DNA of 55,365 nucleotides, from the NCBI GenBank assembly GCA_030065825.1, contig JASJCY010000014.1:1-55365 (forward strand). Direction: 5' to 3'. A program made the position numbers and the translations under genes. The notes under the pieces were generated by a model. The model was given only the letters and a program-made list of their open reading frames with translations. It had not been told where the DNA came from and made no database searches. Shown here piece after piece: positions 7,640 to 17,060 of this stretch. Numbering within the stretch: the first letter of the stretch is position 1; every line of letters starts with the position of its first letter. Source of the stretch: Nostocaceae cyanobacterium. GTDB taxonomy: Bacteria > Cyanobacteriota > Cyanobacteriia > Cyanobacteriales > Nostocaceae.

Positions 7640-10000
7640 TTAATTAGCGATTAGAGGAACACCAATCCTACAATGGGGAAACTGCTTTTGTAATGCCCCA
7701 AATACGGGACATGCTGCGGAAGCTTGCAAATTATCGGGTTTACTCCAAGTAAATGGCGCTTGCTTCGCAGCAGACATCCACAATAGCCGTTTTGCTCTGG
7801 TCATGGCAACATAAAGTAAACGGTACTCTTCGGCGGTTTTGAGGCGTTTTGCTTGCTCCCAGGCTTCAATTACATGGGGTAACCTATCTTCGTCGTGGAG
7901 GGCAGCGCGAATTTGGGCACGGGCAACTTCTGATAAGGTAAAGCTACCTAAGAACTGACTTTGGGGAGGAGTCCAGAATCTGCCTGGTATTAAATTTTCA
8001 TGCAAAAATGGTAGAAATACATAGTCCCAGTCTAGACCCTTTGCCTTGTGCATGGTAATAATTGTCAGTTGTCCGGGACGGGTATAACGGGCTTCTGAGT
8101 CTTCCGTTTCCACGGGTTCAAAGCGTTCACAACTGACAATTTCACTCAGTACATCCAGTATTGCAACCATGGTGGTATTACCTATTATTTGCAGGTTTAC
8201 CCGTTCTGCGAGTTTGTCGGCGGTGGCTAATTCTGCTTGGTCATATTGTAGAGCTAATGCCAGGAAGGAAATTAATTGATATAGGGGTAATTCTAACCGG
8301 GCGCGGAGTAAACTACGACACAATTTGGCAGCTTTTTGTACTGCTGAAGTTTGGGGTGCTGCTAAGGGGCTAGGGTATAAAAATTCTTCCGGGAGGGATG
8401 CAAGGGCATTTAAGTCTTGGGTTGCAATTAATCGCCTTTTTACCAAGACTTCCAAGGTAGCTTTGAGATAATCGGGAGAATGGGGGCGATCGCAAAATTG
8501 CAGTAGGGTTAAAATCTCTGCGGGTACGTGGGAATGGCGTTCTTGTTCTCCCACGTCATAAAGTGTAATTTGATGCTGTTTACAGACAGGACGTAATGCC
8601 TCAGACAGCCATCTTCCTTGACGGTTCTCCCGCACTAAAATCGCTGCACTGACATTGTTGGAGTCTTGGGCAAATAACTCTACAATCCTGGTAGATAATA
8701 ATTCCACTGTCTGATAAATATCATCAGGTGTATGTAACTCCAAACCCTTACCAACAGCTGGGGGATTAACATCATCTTCACGGTGATTGGGTGCAACCGG
8801 GTGAATTTTTTGGGGACGGAAAGGTAAGAACCCATAGTTAGATTTATCTCCTACATCGGTGACATAACCCCTTGCCAAGTTCACCCATTCCAAGGTAAAA
8901 TTAGCAGCATCAATGATAGTCTGGGCACTACGTCCGGCTTGCGCCATTGTGACTAATTTACCTTGGGTTTCACAGTCTTCGCAAAACTGACGGAAATAAA
9001 TCGGATCTGCGGGGGTAAAAGTAGAATTAATTGCTTGGTTGGGATCGCCAACACGCACCAAGTTAATTGGCAATGAGGAAATCTCCCGCGTCTCCTCATC
9101 ATCGGGTTCAGAAGCTAAAATCTCCAGTAATCTGGTTTGTAGGGGGCTAGAATCTTGAGCTTCGTCTTCAAAGACTGCGAAAACTTGCTTTTGCTCCAGT
9201 TTACGGGCACTAGGATTCTCTAACACTCGCAAAGCTGCTAAAATCATATCATCGTAGTCGATAAACTCATGCGATCGCATTAAGTTTTCATATTGTTGGT
9301 ACAATCCAGCGGCGATGCTTAAAGTTTTATACCCGTCTATGCTTTGGTTACTTAATTCCCGTAACTGCTGGGGTGACATACCCGAACTTTTAGCTTCATG
9401 AATCACAGTAGTCGCCAAATCTGGTAATACTTCTGTGCGCAACACTGATTGACGACGTAATCTTTCTGTCTCTTCCCCGTCAAATTGCATACCTTCAAGC
9501 AAACGGGTATAAAGTTGGGGATGGCTGACAATCCATTGTTCGATGGCAGTACGGATAAAGCGGTGACTTTGATTAGGCGTAATTAATGTTGCAGAATCTA
9601 ACTCTAGTCCAGATAATCGGGGATAACGACTGGCAATATTCAACGCTAAACCATGCAAAGTATGGACAACAAAGCCATTGGAGGGTAAAGATAATTGTTG
9701 TAAATATTTGCGGATTTTAGCTTTGATATTAGCAGCCGCAGACCGTGTAAAAGTTACAACCACCAGTTGACGGCGTTGGGAAGGGGAAGAAGAGGCACAA
9801 AGTTGATATTGACGGGCGATAGCAATTGCGGCTGCAGCTGCCATCCCCGTAGATTTACCAGCACCAGGAACCGCAGAAATAGCCAGGGGTCCACATTCCC
9901 AATCAGCCATTTCCTGTTGTCCAGGACGTAGGCTATTACGGATATTTAATATAGCTTGTTCTCTCAGAAATAATACTGATGGCTGAGAATTTGCTTCCAC
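7640..10000 (-). CDS. UvrD/PcrA-family ATP-dependent DNA helicase
   Basis: A superfamily 1A helicase of 786 residues. Motifs appear in order: Walker A AVPGAGKSTG (about 44-53), motif Ia VVTFTRSAAANIK, motif II EDEAQDSSPLQ, motif III RVGDPNQAIN, motif V TIITMHKAKGLDWDYVFLP and motif VI RLLYVAMTRAKRLLW. It should translocate 3' to 5' on single-stranded DNA and unwind duplex using ATP. The Q-motif area reads LRPGQQEMADWECGPLAI and differs slightly from classic UvrD (LN..Q..A). No nuclease domain is visible at either end. It may be the cyanobacterial UvrD/PcrA-like housekeeping helicase or a paralogue; the neighbours do not help decide. Confidence 0.9.
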   Translation of the reverse strand: MEANSQPSVLFLREQAILNIRNSLRPGQQEMADWECGPLAISAVPGAGKSTGMAAAAAIAIARQYQLCASSSPSQRRQLVVVTFTRSAAANIKAKIRKYLQQLSLPSNGFVVHTLHGLALNIASRYPRLSGLELDSATLITPNQSHRFIRTAIEQWIVSHPQLYTRLLEGMQFDGEETERLRRQSVLRTEVLPDLATTVIHEAKSSGMSPQQLRELSNQSIDGYKTLSIAAGLYQQYENLMRSHEFIDYDDMILAALRVLENPSARKLEQKQVFAVFEDEAQDSSPLQTRLLEILASEPDDEETREISSLPINLVRVGDPNQAINSTFTPADPIYFRQFCEDCETQGKLVTMAQAGRSAQTIIDAANFTLEWVNLARGYVTDVGDKSNYGFLPFRPQKIHPVAPNHREDDVNPPAVGKGLELHTPDDIYQTVELLSTRIVELFAQDSNNVSAAILVRENRQGRWLSEALRPVCKQHQITLYDVGEQERHSHVPAEILTLLQFCDRPHSPDYLKATLEVLVKRRLIATQDLNALASLPEEFLYPSPLAAPQTSAVQKAAKLCRSLLRARLELPLYQLISFLALALQYDQAELATADKLAERVNLQIIGNTTMVAILDVLSEIVSCERFEPVETEDSEARYTRPGQLTIITMHKAKGLDWDYVFLPFLHENLIPGRFWTPPQSQFLGSFTLSEVARAQIRAALHDEDRLPHVIEAWEQAKRLKTAEEYRLLYVAMTRAKRLLWMSAAKQAPFTWSKPDNLQASAACPVFGALQKQFPHCRIGVPLIAN

Positions 10001-10363
10001 GGTTAATATTTTGGCGGCACTGTATATGTATATATGATAGAGTGTTTGCGGAAAGAATTATCATTTGTCATTGATGAAAGGGAAGAGGGAACAGGCAACA
10101 GGCAACAGTGATGCATTGCCACTGACAAGGGGTAAGGCTGTGAACCTTGCTTCGGGGTTAATTTTGTCCTTATTTCCTATTCCCTGTTAAGAGTTTCCAC
10201 CCTGAAGGGGGATTGTAAAGGTTTCAGGGTAATTTCCACTATTGATAGTTTTGTAGGATGGGCATCTTGTTTGTCTATTGTATTTTACCAGGCAGGCAAG
10301 ATGCCTACCCCACTCATATTCATCCCTTAATTTAGCAATGTCCCACCAACTTATTTATCGATA
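10001..10363. repeat. Intergenic region with palindromic GATGCCTACCCC repeat
   Basis: About 360 bases without a gene. 10252-10311 is an inverted repeat with arms GTAGGATGGGCATCTTG and CAAGATGCCTACCCC around a loop of about 27 bases. A purine-rich GGCAACAGGCAACA run lies near 10094-10110. An AT-rich stretch near 10021-10040 may hold the helicase promoter. Confidence 0.5.
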
Positions 10364-11041
10364 TTAATTCAAGGTGAATTCTTCTAACTGCGCTTCTCCA
10401 AACAGCATATTTTTATCTATGGCTGACAAAATTTTGTTGTTAGCTTTTTCAGCATTTAAACAATCACATACCAATTTTGCCACATCTGCACGATGGATAG
10501 TACCAGCAATGCGGGGATCTTCTGTGAAAACAGCATTGCCAGTTGCAGGTTCAGATTTCAAGCCTCCGGGACGAACAATTGTGTAATTTAATCCACTTGC
10601 AATTAAGTGTTGTTCGGCTTTTTCTTTTTCAATTAAAACTGGTTTCAGGGTTTCTAAAGCCTGGGAATTTAAAGCCACAACGCTATTTCCACTACCAATG
10701 GAAGAAACCAAAATAAACTTTTTTACCCCAGCTTTTACCGCAGTATCAATGAGATTTTTATTACCAAGATAATCAGCCCTTGTACTGTCTTTGGGTAAAC
10801 CACCAATGGTACTGATGACAGTGTCAATGGATTCAGAATTCAGCATAGCATTTTCGACATCCGCCATATTCAAAGCGTCTCCGAAAACTACTTCAATTCC
10901 CATGGCTTCAAGTTCAGCACGAGTAGCTTCTGTTCTCAGGAGTGCTTTCACGGAAAAATTTTGCTCTCTCAAGCATTTAGCAATTTCTCTTCCCACACCG
11001 CGACTTGCTCCCGCTAGAAATATTTTAGATATAATTGTCAT
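10364..11041 (-). CDS. NAD(P)-binding SDR of the NmrA-like (atypical) type
   Basis: A 225-residue Rossmann-fold protein. The N-terminal FLAGASRGVGREIAK is the atypical-SDR glycine motif, followed by RTEATRAELEAMGIEVVFGD and VISTIGGLPKDS. KFILVSSIGSGN and GLNYTIVRPGGLKSEP are characteristic of SDR_a5/NmrA-like proteins, which often lack the YxxxK catalytic pair; here no clear YxxxK is seen. Such proteins bind NADP(H) and act as reductases, redox sensors or assembly factors. The end carries HRADVAKLVCDCL, a common family signature. It is flanked by a MITE upstream and a hairpin repeat downstream and has no operon partner. Confidence 0.82.
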   Translation of the reverse strand: MTIISKIFLAGASRGVGREIAKCLREQNFSVKALLRTEATRAELEAMGIEVVFGDALNMADVENAMLNSESIDTVISTIGGLPKDSTRADYLGNKNLIDTAVKAGVKKFILVSSIGSGNSVVALNSQALETLKPVLIEKEKAEQHLIASGLNYTIVRPGGLKSEPATGNAVFTEDPRIAGTIHRADVAKLVCDCLNAEKANNKILSAIDKNMLFGEAQLEEFTLN

Positions 11042-11106
11042 AAATATTTTGTTTTGTAGTTTTCAATCATAAGTAATATATCTCATGGAGTAGAGTTATC
11101 AAACTA

Positions 11107-11240
11107 TATAGCGGTTTTCGGTTGAGTAAGGTACATAATTAAACCTCACCCCGTCCGACCGACTCCCCTCTACCCTAACCCCTCTCCCATTGGGAGAGGG
11201 GGAAAGGGAGAGGGGAAGGGGGTGAGGTTCTATCTTACAT
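11107..11240. mobile_element. MITE copy 2 (TATAGCGG family), right end degenerate
   Basis: The left end TATAGCGGTTTTCGGTTGAG matches copies 1 and 4. Arms AACCTCACCCC and GGGGGTGAGGTT enclose CTCTCCCATTGGGAGAG. The right terminal repeat has decayed to ATCTAATTATGCC-type sequence, so the right boundary is approximate. Confidence 0.65.
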
Positions 11241-11279
11241 CTAATTATGCCTAGCTACTTAGTCTCGTGCAGAGAGGTA

Positions 11280-12689
11280 CTAATGGCGAAATTTACGCAG
11301 AATCAGGATGGTAATTACAGACGCGATCGCACCAATACCTAAACTCCAAGCAAACACTTCTGCACGAAAGCCAAGATGTTGCTTATAATCGTTGGGTTGT
11401 GCCAGGATAACCGCTGATGCTACTTGGCTGGTAGCGAGTCCCACACCAGCAATGGCAATGCTATTGTTAAGTTGGCGATCGCTTTTGGTTTGTTCGAGGG
11501 TAATAATTCCTTCGATGGTGCTGTTGAGGTTTTGCAGTAAGGTTAATCCGGGGGTAAGAGTGATAGTATCTGATTGTACTTGTCTCTGGTATTTTTGAGC
11601 ATAAATGTCACTTTCACTGAAGATTTTCAGAAAATTTAAATCACTACCTGGATATTTTTTCTCCATTGCATCTAAACGAGATTGATAATTTCCTAAATTT
11701 AATTCAATGGTGCGGTTTTGATTTTCGAGATAGTTTAAGGCAATGGTATAGTCGGAGAGATTGATTAAATTATCGCTGAGAGTTGATTGTAGTTTGCTTA
11801 ATTTGAGTTGATTATTTTGCAGGAGTCTTGGTAATTCACCAGCTTGTTTAATTGCTGGTTGGACTTCTACATACTCTCTTTTAAGAATAGTTTTTTGATG
11901 ACGGCTTTGATAGTAAGACCAAACTATTTTATGGCGATATTGCCATAATCGGAGGAAATCTTGATAAAGAGTTTGTACCCTTTGTCTCATATCAGCGGCT
12001 GATATATTTTCGGGAAACAACCAAATTAATACATGATGGCTTTCCTGTCTAAATTTATCCCAAAATTCTTCCCCTGTACCACCCAAATTTTGCGGACAAT
12101 ACCACAATTCAAACAGGGTTCCTGCTAATAAATTACCTTTACCAATGAAATCCCGTTGCCAGTTATAATTACTAACAATTTGGGTATAGCATTTTTGGGC
12201 AAGTGTTTCTATTTCTGCATCAGTTTGATTAGCAGTTAATTTACCCCATAATAACCAAGTTTGACCAATTGTTCCTGCTTGGTGAGAAATACGTTGACTA
12301 ATTTCTTCTTTCAGCTTTGTAAAAGGTATATTGTTAATATCTTGTTCACGATCATCTGGATTGCCATTGGCATCAAGTTTACCAGAATAATCGACTAAAA
12401 GAGCATAGGTATCAGCGAATTGTAGGGGGTAGTAGTAACCATCTAAGGGTGATGGAAAATCTCTGGTTCTGGTTTCTAATAATTCAATGGCGTCAGCATC
12501 ATTATTTTTATATTTGAGGAATTGAGTGTATTTTTCTTCAAACTCTTTTTTATCTAATCCAAAAGATATTTTTTGACAAAAGCTTTGACAATTTGTCTTA
12601 ATTTGTTTCTCGTCTTCTCCCAAACCATTTTTTAAATCATAAAGAAATAAATCAATACTCGGATAAATATTTTTTTCATTCATTTGCAT
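11280..12689 (-). CDS. Unknown protein: helical/coiled-coil body with two C-terminal membrane helices
   Basis: A 469-residue protein I do not recognise. Residues 1-240 are mixed helical, with motifs such as FPSPLDGYYYPLQFADTYAL and GNLLAGTLFELWYCP. About 285-400 are helical with coiled-coil character (LLQNNQLKLSKLQSTLSDNL, ENQNRTIELNLGNYQSRLDA). The end has two hydrophobic helices (about 411-432 and 447-464) and a basic tail LRKFRH. The layout of cytosolic body, long helices and a terminal hairpin of two membrane helices recalls CorA-like or pore-type membrane effectors, though no GMN motif is present. It overlaps the preceding 131-aa gene by 14 bases and lies downstream of the CHAT protease gene, so the three are probably co-transcribed. 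A membrane-acting partner of the CHAT protein is inference. Confidence 0.6.
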   Translation of the reverse strand: MQMNEKNIYPSIDLFLYDLKNGLGEDEKQIKTNCQSFCQKISFGLDKKEFEEKYTQFLKYKNNDADAIELLETRTRDFPSPLDGYYYPLQFADTYALLVDYSGKLDANGNPDDREQDINNIPFTKLKEEISQRISHQAGTIGQTWLLWGKLTANQTDAEIETLAQKCYTQIVSNYNWQRDFIGKGNLLAGTLFELWYCPQNLGGTGEEFWDKFRQESHHVLIWLFPENISAADMRQRVQTLYQDFLRLWQYRHKIVWSYYQSRHQKTILKREYVEVQPAIKQAGELPRLLQNNQLKLSKLQSTLSDNLINLSDYTIALNYLENQNRTIELNLGNYQSRLDAMEKKYPGSDLNFLKIFSESDIYAQKYQRQVQSDTITLTPGLTLLQNLNSTIEGIITLEQTKSDRQLNNSIAIAGVGLATSQVASAVILAQPNDYKQHLGFRAEVFAWSLGIGAIASVITILILRKFRH

Positions 12690-13071
12690 TGCCGCCAGCG
12701 ATAAAATTTTTCATCCTTTGTAGGAGGTTTGGTTTAACATTTTCTTGGGCAGCAGACACGGAATTTTTATTACTAAAAGTGTTAATTGTGGCGTTGGTTA
12801 ATTCTGGAGTAGGGTCATTAGGAAGAGATAGTGGTTTTGAACCTCGTTCTGTTGTTTTTTGTCTCAGAACAGTAAATTCTTGTTGATAAAGTATATTTAA
12901 GGGAGGATGACTTTTTGCAATTAAATCCAAATTGCCGATATTATTGGGATTAACTTTGAGGGATTCGCCAATTTGATTTAACTGTAATTGGATATAATTT
13001 GGTAAAGGTTCATCCAATTTTTGTAAAGCAGTTAAGAAGGCTGTGAGAATAATTCTGTCGGTAGGTTTCAT
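12676..13071 (-). CDS. Small unknown helical protein in CHAT operon
   Basis: A 131-residue protein with no recognised family. Residues 1-75 look like a compact helical domain (TDRIILTAFLTALQKLDEPL, NYIQLQLNQIGESLK, LNILYQQEFTVLRQKTTERG); 76-131 are a polar linker ending in an amphipathic tail (NLLQRMKNFIAGGNANE). Its size and place between a CHAT protease and a membrane protein resemble the small adaptor (effector-associated) domains found in bacterial conflict operons, but this is inference. Its stop codon lies inside the start of the next gene, suggesting translational coupling. Upstream, 231 bases containing a composite hairpin repeat separate it from the CHAT gene. Confidence 0.6.
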   Translation of the reverse strand: MKPTDRIILTAFLTALQKLDEPLPNYIQLQLNQIGESLKVNPNNIGNLDLIAKSHPPLNILYQQEFTVLRQKTTERGSKPLSLPNDPTPELTNATINTFSNKNSVSAAQENVKPNLLQRMKNFIAGGNANE

Positions 13072-13119
13072 CAGTGGGTTATTGGGTTGATAGGTGGGTT
13101 ATTAGTTTCATTTCAGTTC

Positions 13120-13236
13120 GCCTAGGATTAAAATCCCAGGCTGATAAACAAAGTCTGATAAATCAGACTGGGCAAGGTTTTTAGTGCGTTTTAACGTATT
13201 TAGAATATTAGCCTTGAAATTTATTTCAAGGTGGGG
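13120..13236. repeat. Composite triple-hairpin repeat, copy 1
   Basis: Three palindromes in a row: CCTAGGATTAAAATCCCAGG, AGTCTGATAAATCAGACT (perfect) and CCTTGAAATTTATTTCAAGG (perfect), joined by AGTGCGTTTTAACGTA. The same order recurs at 17061-17299 on the other side of the CHAT gene, where a MITE interrupts it. Confidence 0.8.
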
Positions 13237-13302
13237 TGTGAGGCTCAAAGATATAGTCTCATTGAAATAACATTTAACACAAATCCGGTAGCATAATTAA
13301 GC

Positions 13303-16300
13303 CTACGTAATTTTACAACCACCAGTAATTATAAAACCTGCCCAATAATAATGATGTGCGAATGGCTTTTGCTGTTTCTTCGACATATTCATTTGACTAA
13401 TTTCAAATTTGTAGCTTTCGATAAATAGACGCAGGGGCTTTTCATTTTGTGGTAACTTGGTAAGCAGGATTTGACATATTCTTTCGAGTTTCCTATATGT
13501 TAAATTCCGCAACCATTTTGTAGCTTTTGCAAGGGCGATTTCTGGTGATTTACCTTTACTGATTTGCCAATAGAAGTAAATCATCACAAAACTACTAGAT
13601 TCATCAGTTACACTCCACAAAGTACTAACAACATTCGCCACACCTTGAGAGAGGAAACCACTAACTAAACCCACATATTCAGCGGTGATGGTTTGGTTTC
13701 CAGTAATGGCGGTTTCGCAAGCAGAAATACTGACTAACTGATATTTATCGAGGGGAGAAAGATGGCAAATTTCCTCTAGGGTAAGGACATCTTCACCGCT
13801 AAGAATTAGGGCAGATTTTTTGGGATTATGGAAGTTATAGTTGCTATGTCCTGTAAAGTGAAAAATGCTGTAACCATTTTGGAGAGATGCTTTTACCGCT
13901 GGGTTGGTTGCTTGTTTTTCCGCAATTCGTTTTGGTGTGGGGTTGGGAAATAATTGGGTAATAGCCGCAGATTCGATTTCCGCATGGGGGAGAATAGGAA
14001 AATCCCTGCTGTTGGGATGTTCTACACTCAGTAATCGGATTGGGGAGTCAGTAGTTTGTTTATCCTGTGACGACTCCAGCAAAGATAAACCAATTTCCGC
14101 GCTGGGTAGATAGGTGATAGTGAAATTGTCAGGAAACAGTGCATGGAGAGGGAAGCGGTGTAAGTCGCGGTGGGGAACCAAGATGAGATTTTGGATTTTA
14201 GATTTTGGATTTTGGATTGATTTGATAATGGCGTGAATATCAAGAATATTAGTTAGTTCGTCTAGCAGGTTGGGTAAATTTTCCCGCCAGTTATTGTCTT
14301 CCTGGACTTGTTTTTTCTTACCCTTGCGATAATCGGCGTATTGTTCGTTCCATTCCTTCACCCAGTTTTCAAACTCATGTAGGCGTTGTGCTGGATTCAC
14401 AAACTGGGGTTCTACCGATAAGATAGATGATGATGAAGTGTCATGTTGAATGACAACGTGTATGGTTTTTTCCAACACGATGGGTGATGATGTATCGTGT
14501 TTGAGGATGAAAGTGTGTAGTGCTGCGGGACTGAGATGCCAGTAAACTATAGCTGTGGTGGGATTGAGTAACTGTTGTATATCTTTCCAAGTGGGTGAAA
14601 CCTCACCCCGGCTAAAGCCACCCCTCTCCTTAGCAAGGAGAGGGGAAGGGGTGAGGTAGTTTTCCAGCAGCCAAGATAAACAAGCATTTTTCCCTTCTTC
14701 CGCCAATTCCAACCCCGCACACCAGTTTCCTGACTGCACCGCTACATCCACAGTTAACTGCTGAAAACCTGCAAATTTCAAAGCTAACTGTCGTTTCTTA
14801 CCTGGACTGGGACAATCATCCAGCAAGCGATGCAACACATCTGTACCCCGTCGTCGGAGTTCCTGTGCTTTCACGGTGTCCCCTAAATCGAGACGAACCC
14901 GAATCAAGTCTTGCAAAACTTCCAAATGTGCTTCGGGAAAATCTGCTGCGGTGAGAGTTTTCAAAGCCTGGTTATAGCTGTTTGCAGCTTTGTACCAATA
15001 ACTGCGGGGATGGGAACCACCTCGTCCTTGATAATAGTGTGCGTTACCTATGGCTTTATGTAATTTTCCCCAACCTTCTGGGTGAGTTTCTTGGGGACAA
15101 TGTTTCAACCCTTCCTCCAAGCTTGCTAATTTCCCCTCATAGCCACGCTGGTTGAGGTGAGGATTTTGTTTTGCAATAGCACTCAAGGAAGACCATAGGG
15201 GAGAACAACTAAATGAATTTCCTGCTGCAATACCTCTTCCGATCCAAGCTTCATGGAAGTCAGGTTTAATTTCAATGGCTTTATCACAGGATGCGATCGC
15301 TTCTTCGTATCTTTCCAAACTATCTAGGATACAACCCCGTTTCTGCCAAGCTTCCTCATAGTCAGGTTTAATTTCAATCGCTTTATTAAAGGATACTAAT
15401 GCTTGTTCATATCTTCCTAACCTTTCAAGTGCTACCCCTAGATTGTCCCAAGCGAAGTGAAAGTCAGGTTTAATATCAACAGCTTTATCATGGGATGCGA
15501 TCGCATCTTCATATCTTCCTAACCTTTCAAGTGCTACCCCTAGATTGTCCCAAGCGAAGTGATGGTCAGGATTAATTTCAATGGCTTTATTATAGGATGC
15601 GATCGCATCTTCATATCTTCCCAAATTACCTAGCGCAACACCCCGGTTGTTCCAAGCATCTTGATAGTCAGGATTAATTTCAATGGCTTTATTATAGGAT
15701 GCGATCGCATCTTCATATCTTCCCAACTTTTCTAGGGCAACACCCTGATTGTCCCAAGCTTGGTGTAAGTCAGGATTAATTTCAACAGCTTTATCATAGG
15801 ATGCGATCGCATCTTCATATCTTCCCAAGTTATCTAGCGCATTACCCCGGTTGTACCAAGCTTCGTGATAGTCAGGTTTAATTTCAACAGCTTTATCATA
15901 GGATGCGATCGCATCTTCATATCTTCCCAAATTACCTAGCGCAACACCCCGGTTGTCCCAAGCTTGGTGTAAGTCAGGATTAATTTCAACAGCTTTATCA
16001 TAGGATGCTACTGCCTCTTCGTATCTTCCTAGATAATATAGGATAATACCCCGTCTGTACCAAGTTAGGTGGTAGTCAGGTTTAAGTTCAACAGCTTTAT
16101 CATAGGATGCGATCGCATCTTCATATCTTCCCAAGTTATCTAGCGCATTACCCCGGTTGTACCAAGCTTCATGGTAGTTAGGTTTAATTTCCAGTGCTTT
16201 ATCATAGGATTTGATCGCCTCTTCGTATCTTTGTAAGTCATCGAGGGCAAGACCCCGGTTATACCAAGCTTCGTATTTGTCAGGTTTAATATCAACAGCT

Positions 16301-16896
16301 TTATCATAGGATGCGATTGCTTCTTCGTATCTTCCCAATTGAGATAGGGTCGCACCCTGATTGTTCCAAGCTTCATGGGAGTCAGGTTTAAATTCAATGG
16401 CTTTATCAAAAGATTCTACTGCTTGTTCATATCTTCCCAATTCATATAAAACATAACCCCGATTGTTCCAAGCTATGTCGTAGTCAGGTCTGATATCAAC
16501 AGCTTTATCGTAGGATTTGATCGCTTCTTCATATCTTCCCAATTGAAATAGGACAACACCCCGGTTATACCAAGCTTGGTGTAAGTCACGTTTAATTTCA
16601 ATGGCTTTATCATAGGATGCTACTGCATCTTCATATTTTCCCAAATTACTTAGCGCCAAACCCCGGTTTAACCAAGCTTCGTGGTCGTCAGGTTTAAATT
16701 CAACAGCTTTATCAAAAGATGCTAATGCACCTGCAAAATCCCCAGCTATAAATAACCGATTACCTACTTCCAACCAATCTTCTGCGGTATTTATAGTCTG
16801 TTGATTAACAGCATTTTGTACTGGAATAATTTCAATTTCCAAACCTTGGGGTAATGGCTGCTGCAACATTCTGAATAATTTATCCACTTCTGACAT
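13303..16896 (-). CDS. TPR-CHAT protein (caspase-like protease with 15 TPR units)
   Basis: A 1197-residue protein. After about 35 N-terminal residues come some 15 consecutive 34-residue TPRs (to about residue 555, consensus AWxNRGxALxxLGRYEDAIASYDKAVEIKPDY), then a diverged helical middle and a C-terminal CHAT domain. The CHAT part shows VPHRDLHRFPLHALFP, the catalytic His in HFTGHS (about 1017), the catalytic Cys in SISACETA (about 1060), then GFLSQGVANVVSTLWSVTD and AGFIITG, all typical. CHAT proteases cleave protein targets when TPR or adaptor domains sense a trigger. Two dispersed intergenic repeat types are read through in frame in the middle region (14194-14217 and 14601-14657). A good GGAGG ribosome-binding site precedes ATG 16896. 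First gene of a probable operon with the 131-aa and 469-aa proteins. Active-site residues are seen; substrate and trigger are unknown. Confidence 0.9.
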   Translation of the reverse strand: MSEVDKLFRMLQQPLPQGLEIEIIPVQNAVNQQTINTAEDWLEVGNRLFIAGDFAGALASFDKAVEFKPDDHEAWLNRGLALSNLGKYEDAVASYDKAIEIKRDLHQAWYNRGVVLFQLGRYEEAIKSYDKAVDIRPDYDIAWNNRGYVLYELGRYEQAVESFDKAIEFKPDSHEAWNNQGATLSQLGRYEEAIASYDKAVDIKPDKYEAWYNRGLALDDLQRYEEAIKSYDKALEIKPNYHEAWYNRGNALDNLGRYEDAIASYDKAVELKPDYHLTWYRRGIILYYLGRYEEAVASYDKAVEINPDLHQAWDNRGVALGNLGRYEDAIASYDKAVEIKPDYHEAWYNRGNALDNLGRYEDAIASYDKAVEINPDLHQAWDNQGVALEKLGRYEDAIASYNKAIEINPDYQDAWNNRGVALGNLGRYEDAIASYNKAIEINPDHHFAWDNLGVALERLGRYEDAIASHDKAVDIKPDFHFAWDNLGVALERLGRYEQALVSFNKAIEIKPDYEEAWQKRGCILDSLERYEEAIASCDKAIEIKPDFHEAWIGRGIAAGNSFSCSPLWSSLSAIAKQNPHLNQRGYEGKLASLEEGLKHCPQETHPEGWGKLHKAIGNAHYYQGRGGSHPRSYWYKAANSYNQALKTLTAADFPEAHLEVLQDLIRVRLDLGDTVKAQELRRRGTDVLHRLLDDCPSPGKKRQLALKFAGFQQLTVDVAVQSGNWCAGLELAEEGKNACLSWLLENYLTPSPLLAKERGGFSRGEVSPTWKDIQQLLNPTTAIVYWHLSPAALHTFILKHDTSSPIVLEKTIHVVIQHDTSSSSILSVEPQFVNPAQRLHEFENWVKEWNEQYADYRKGKKKQVQEDNNWRENLPNLLDELTNILDIHAIIKSIQNPKSKIQNLILVPHRDLHRFPLHALFPDNFTITYLPSAEIGLSLLESSQDKQTTDSPIRLLSVEHPNSRDFPILPHAEIESAAITQLFPNPTPKRIAEKQATNPAVKASLQNGYSIFHFTGHSNYNFHNPKKSALILSGEDVLTLEEICHLSPLDKYQLVSISACETAITGNQTITAEYVGLVSGFLSQGVANVVSTLWSVTDESSSFVMIYFYWQISKGKSPEIALAKATKWLRNLTYRKLERICQILLTKLPQNEKPLRLFIESYKFEISQMNMSKKQQKPFAHHYYWAGFIITGGCKIT
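14601..14657 (-). repeat. MITE-core-like sequence read in frame inside the CHAT gene
   Basis: CCTCACCCC...CCCCTCTCCTTAGCAAGGAGAGGGG...GGTGAGG is the same inner palindrome as in the TATAGCGG MITEs, but without their terminal repeats. On the coding strand it encodes LTPSPLLAKERGGFSRGEVS with no frame break. Confidence 0.75.
15285..16735 (-). repeat. DNA-level tandem 102-bp repeats encoding the TPR array
   Basis: Successive 102-base units share long identical blocks, notably CTTTATCATAGGATGCGATC followed by GCATCTTCATATCTTCCCAA, so HIP1 octamers recur at 102-base spacing. Units near 15780-15880 and 16080-16180 are almost identical, pointing to recent duplication or gene conversion. Confidence 0.8.
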
Positions 16897-17060
16897 TGCT
16901 TCTCCTCCCTTCGCTTCCTACCCTACAAGAAGCTGCTGCGATGTCTTCCAAAAAAGCGCTGAAATAAGCTTCTGAGAAAACGCTAAAACTGCCTAAGCAT
17001 CTGTTGCAACTACTGATGCTGTTTCTACTTACATGTTAGCGCTTTCACGGATTCAAGAGC

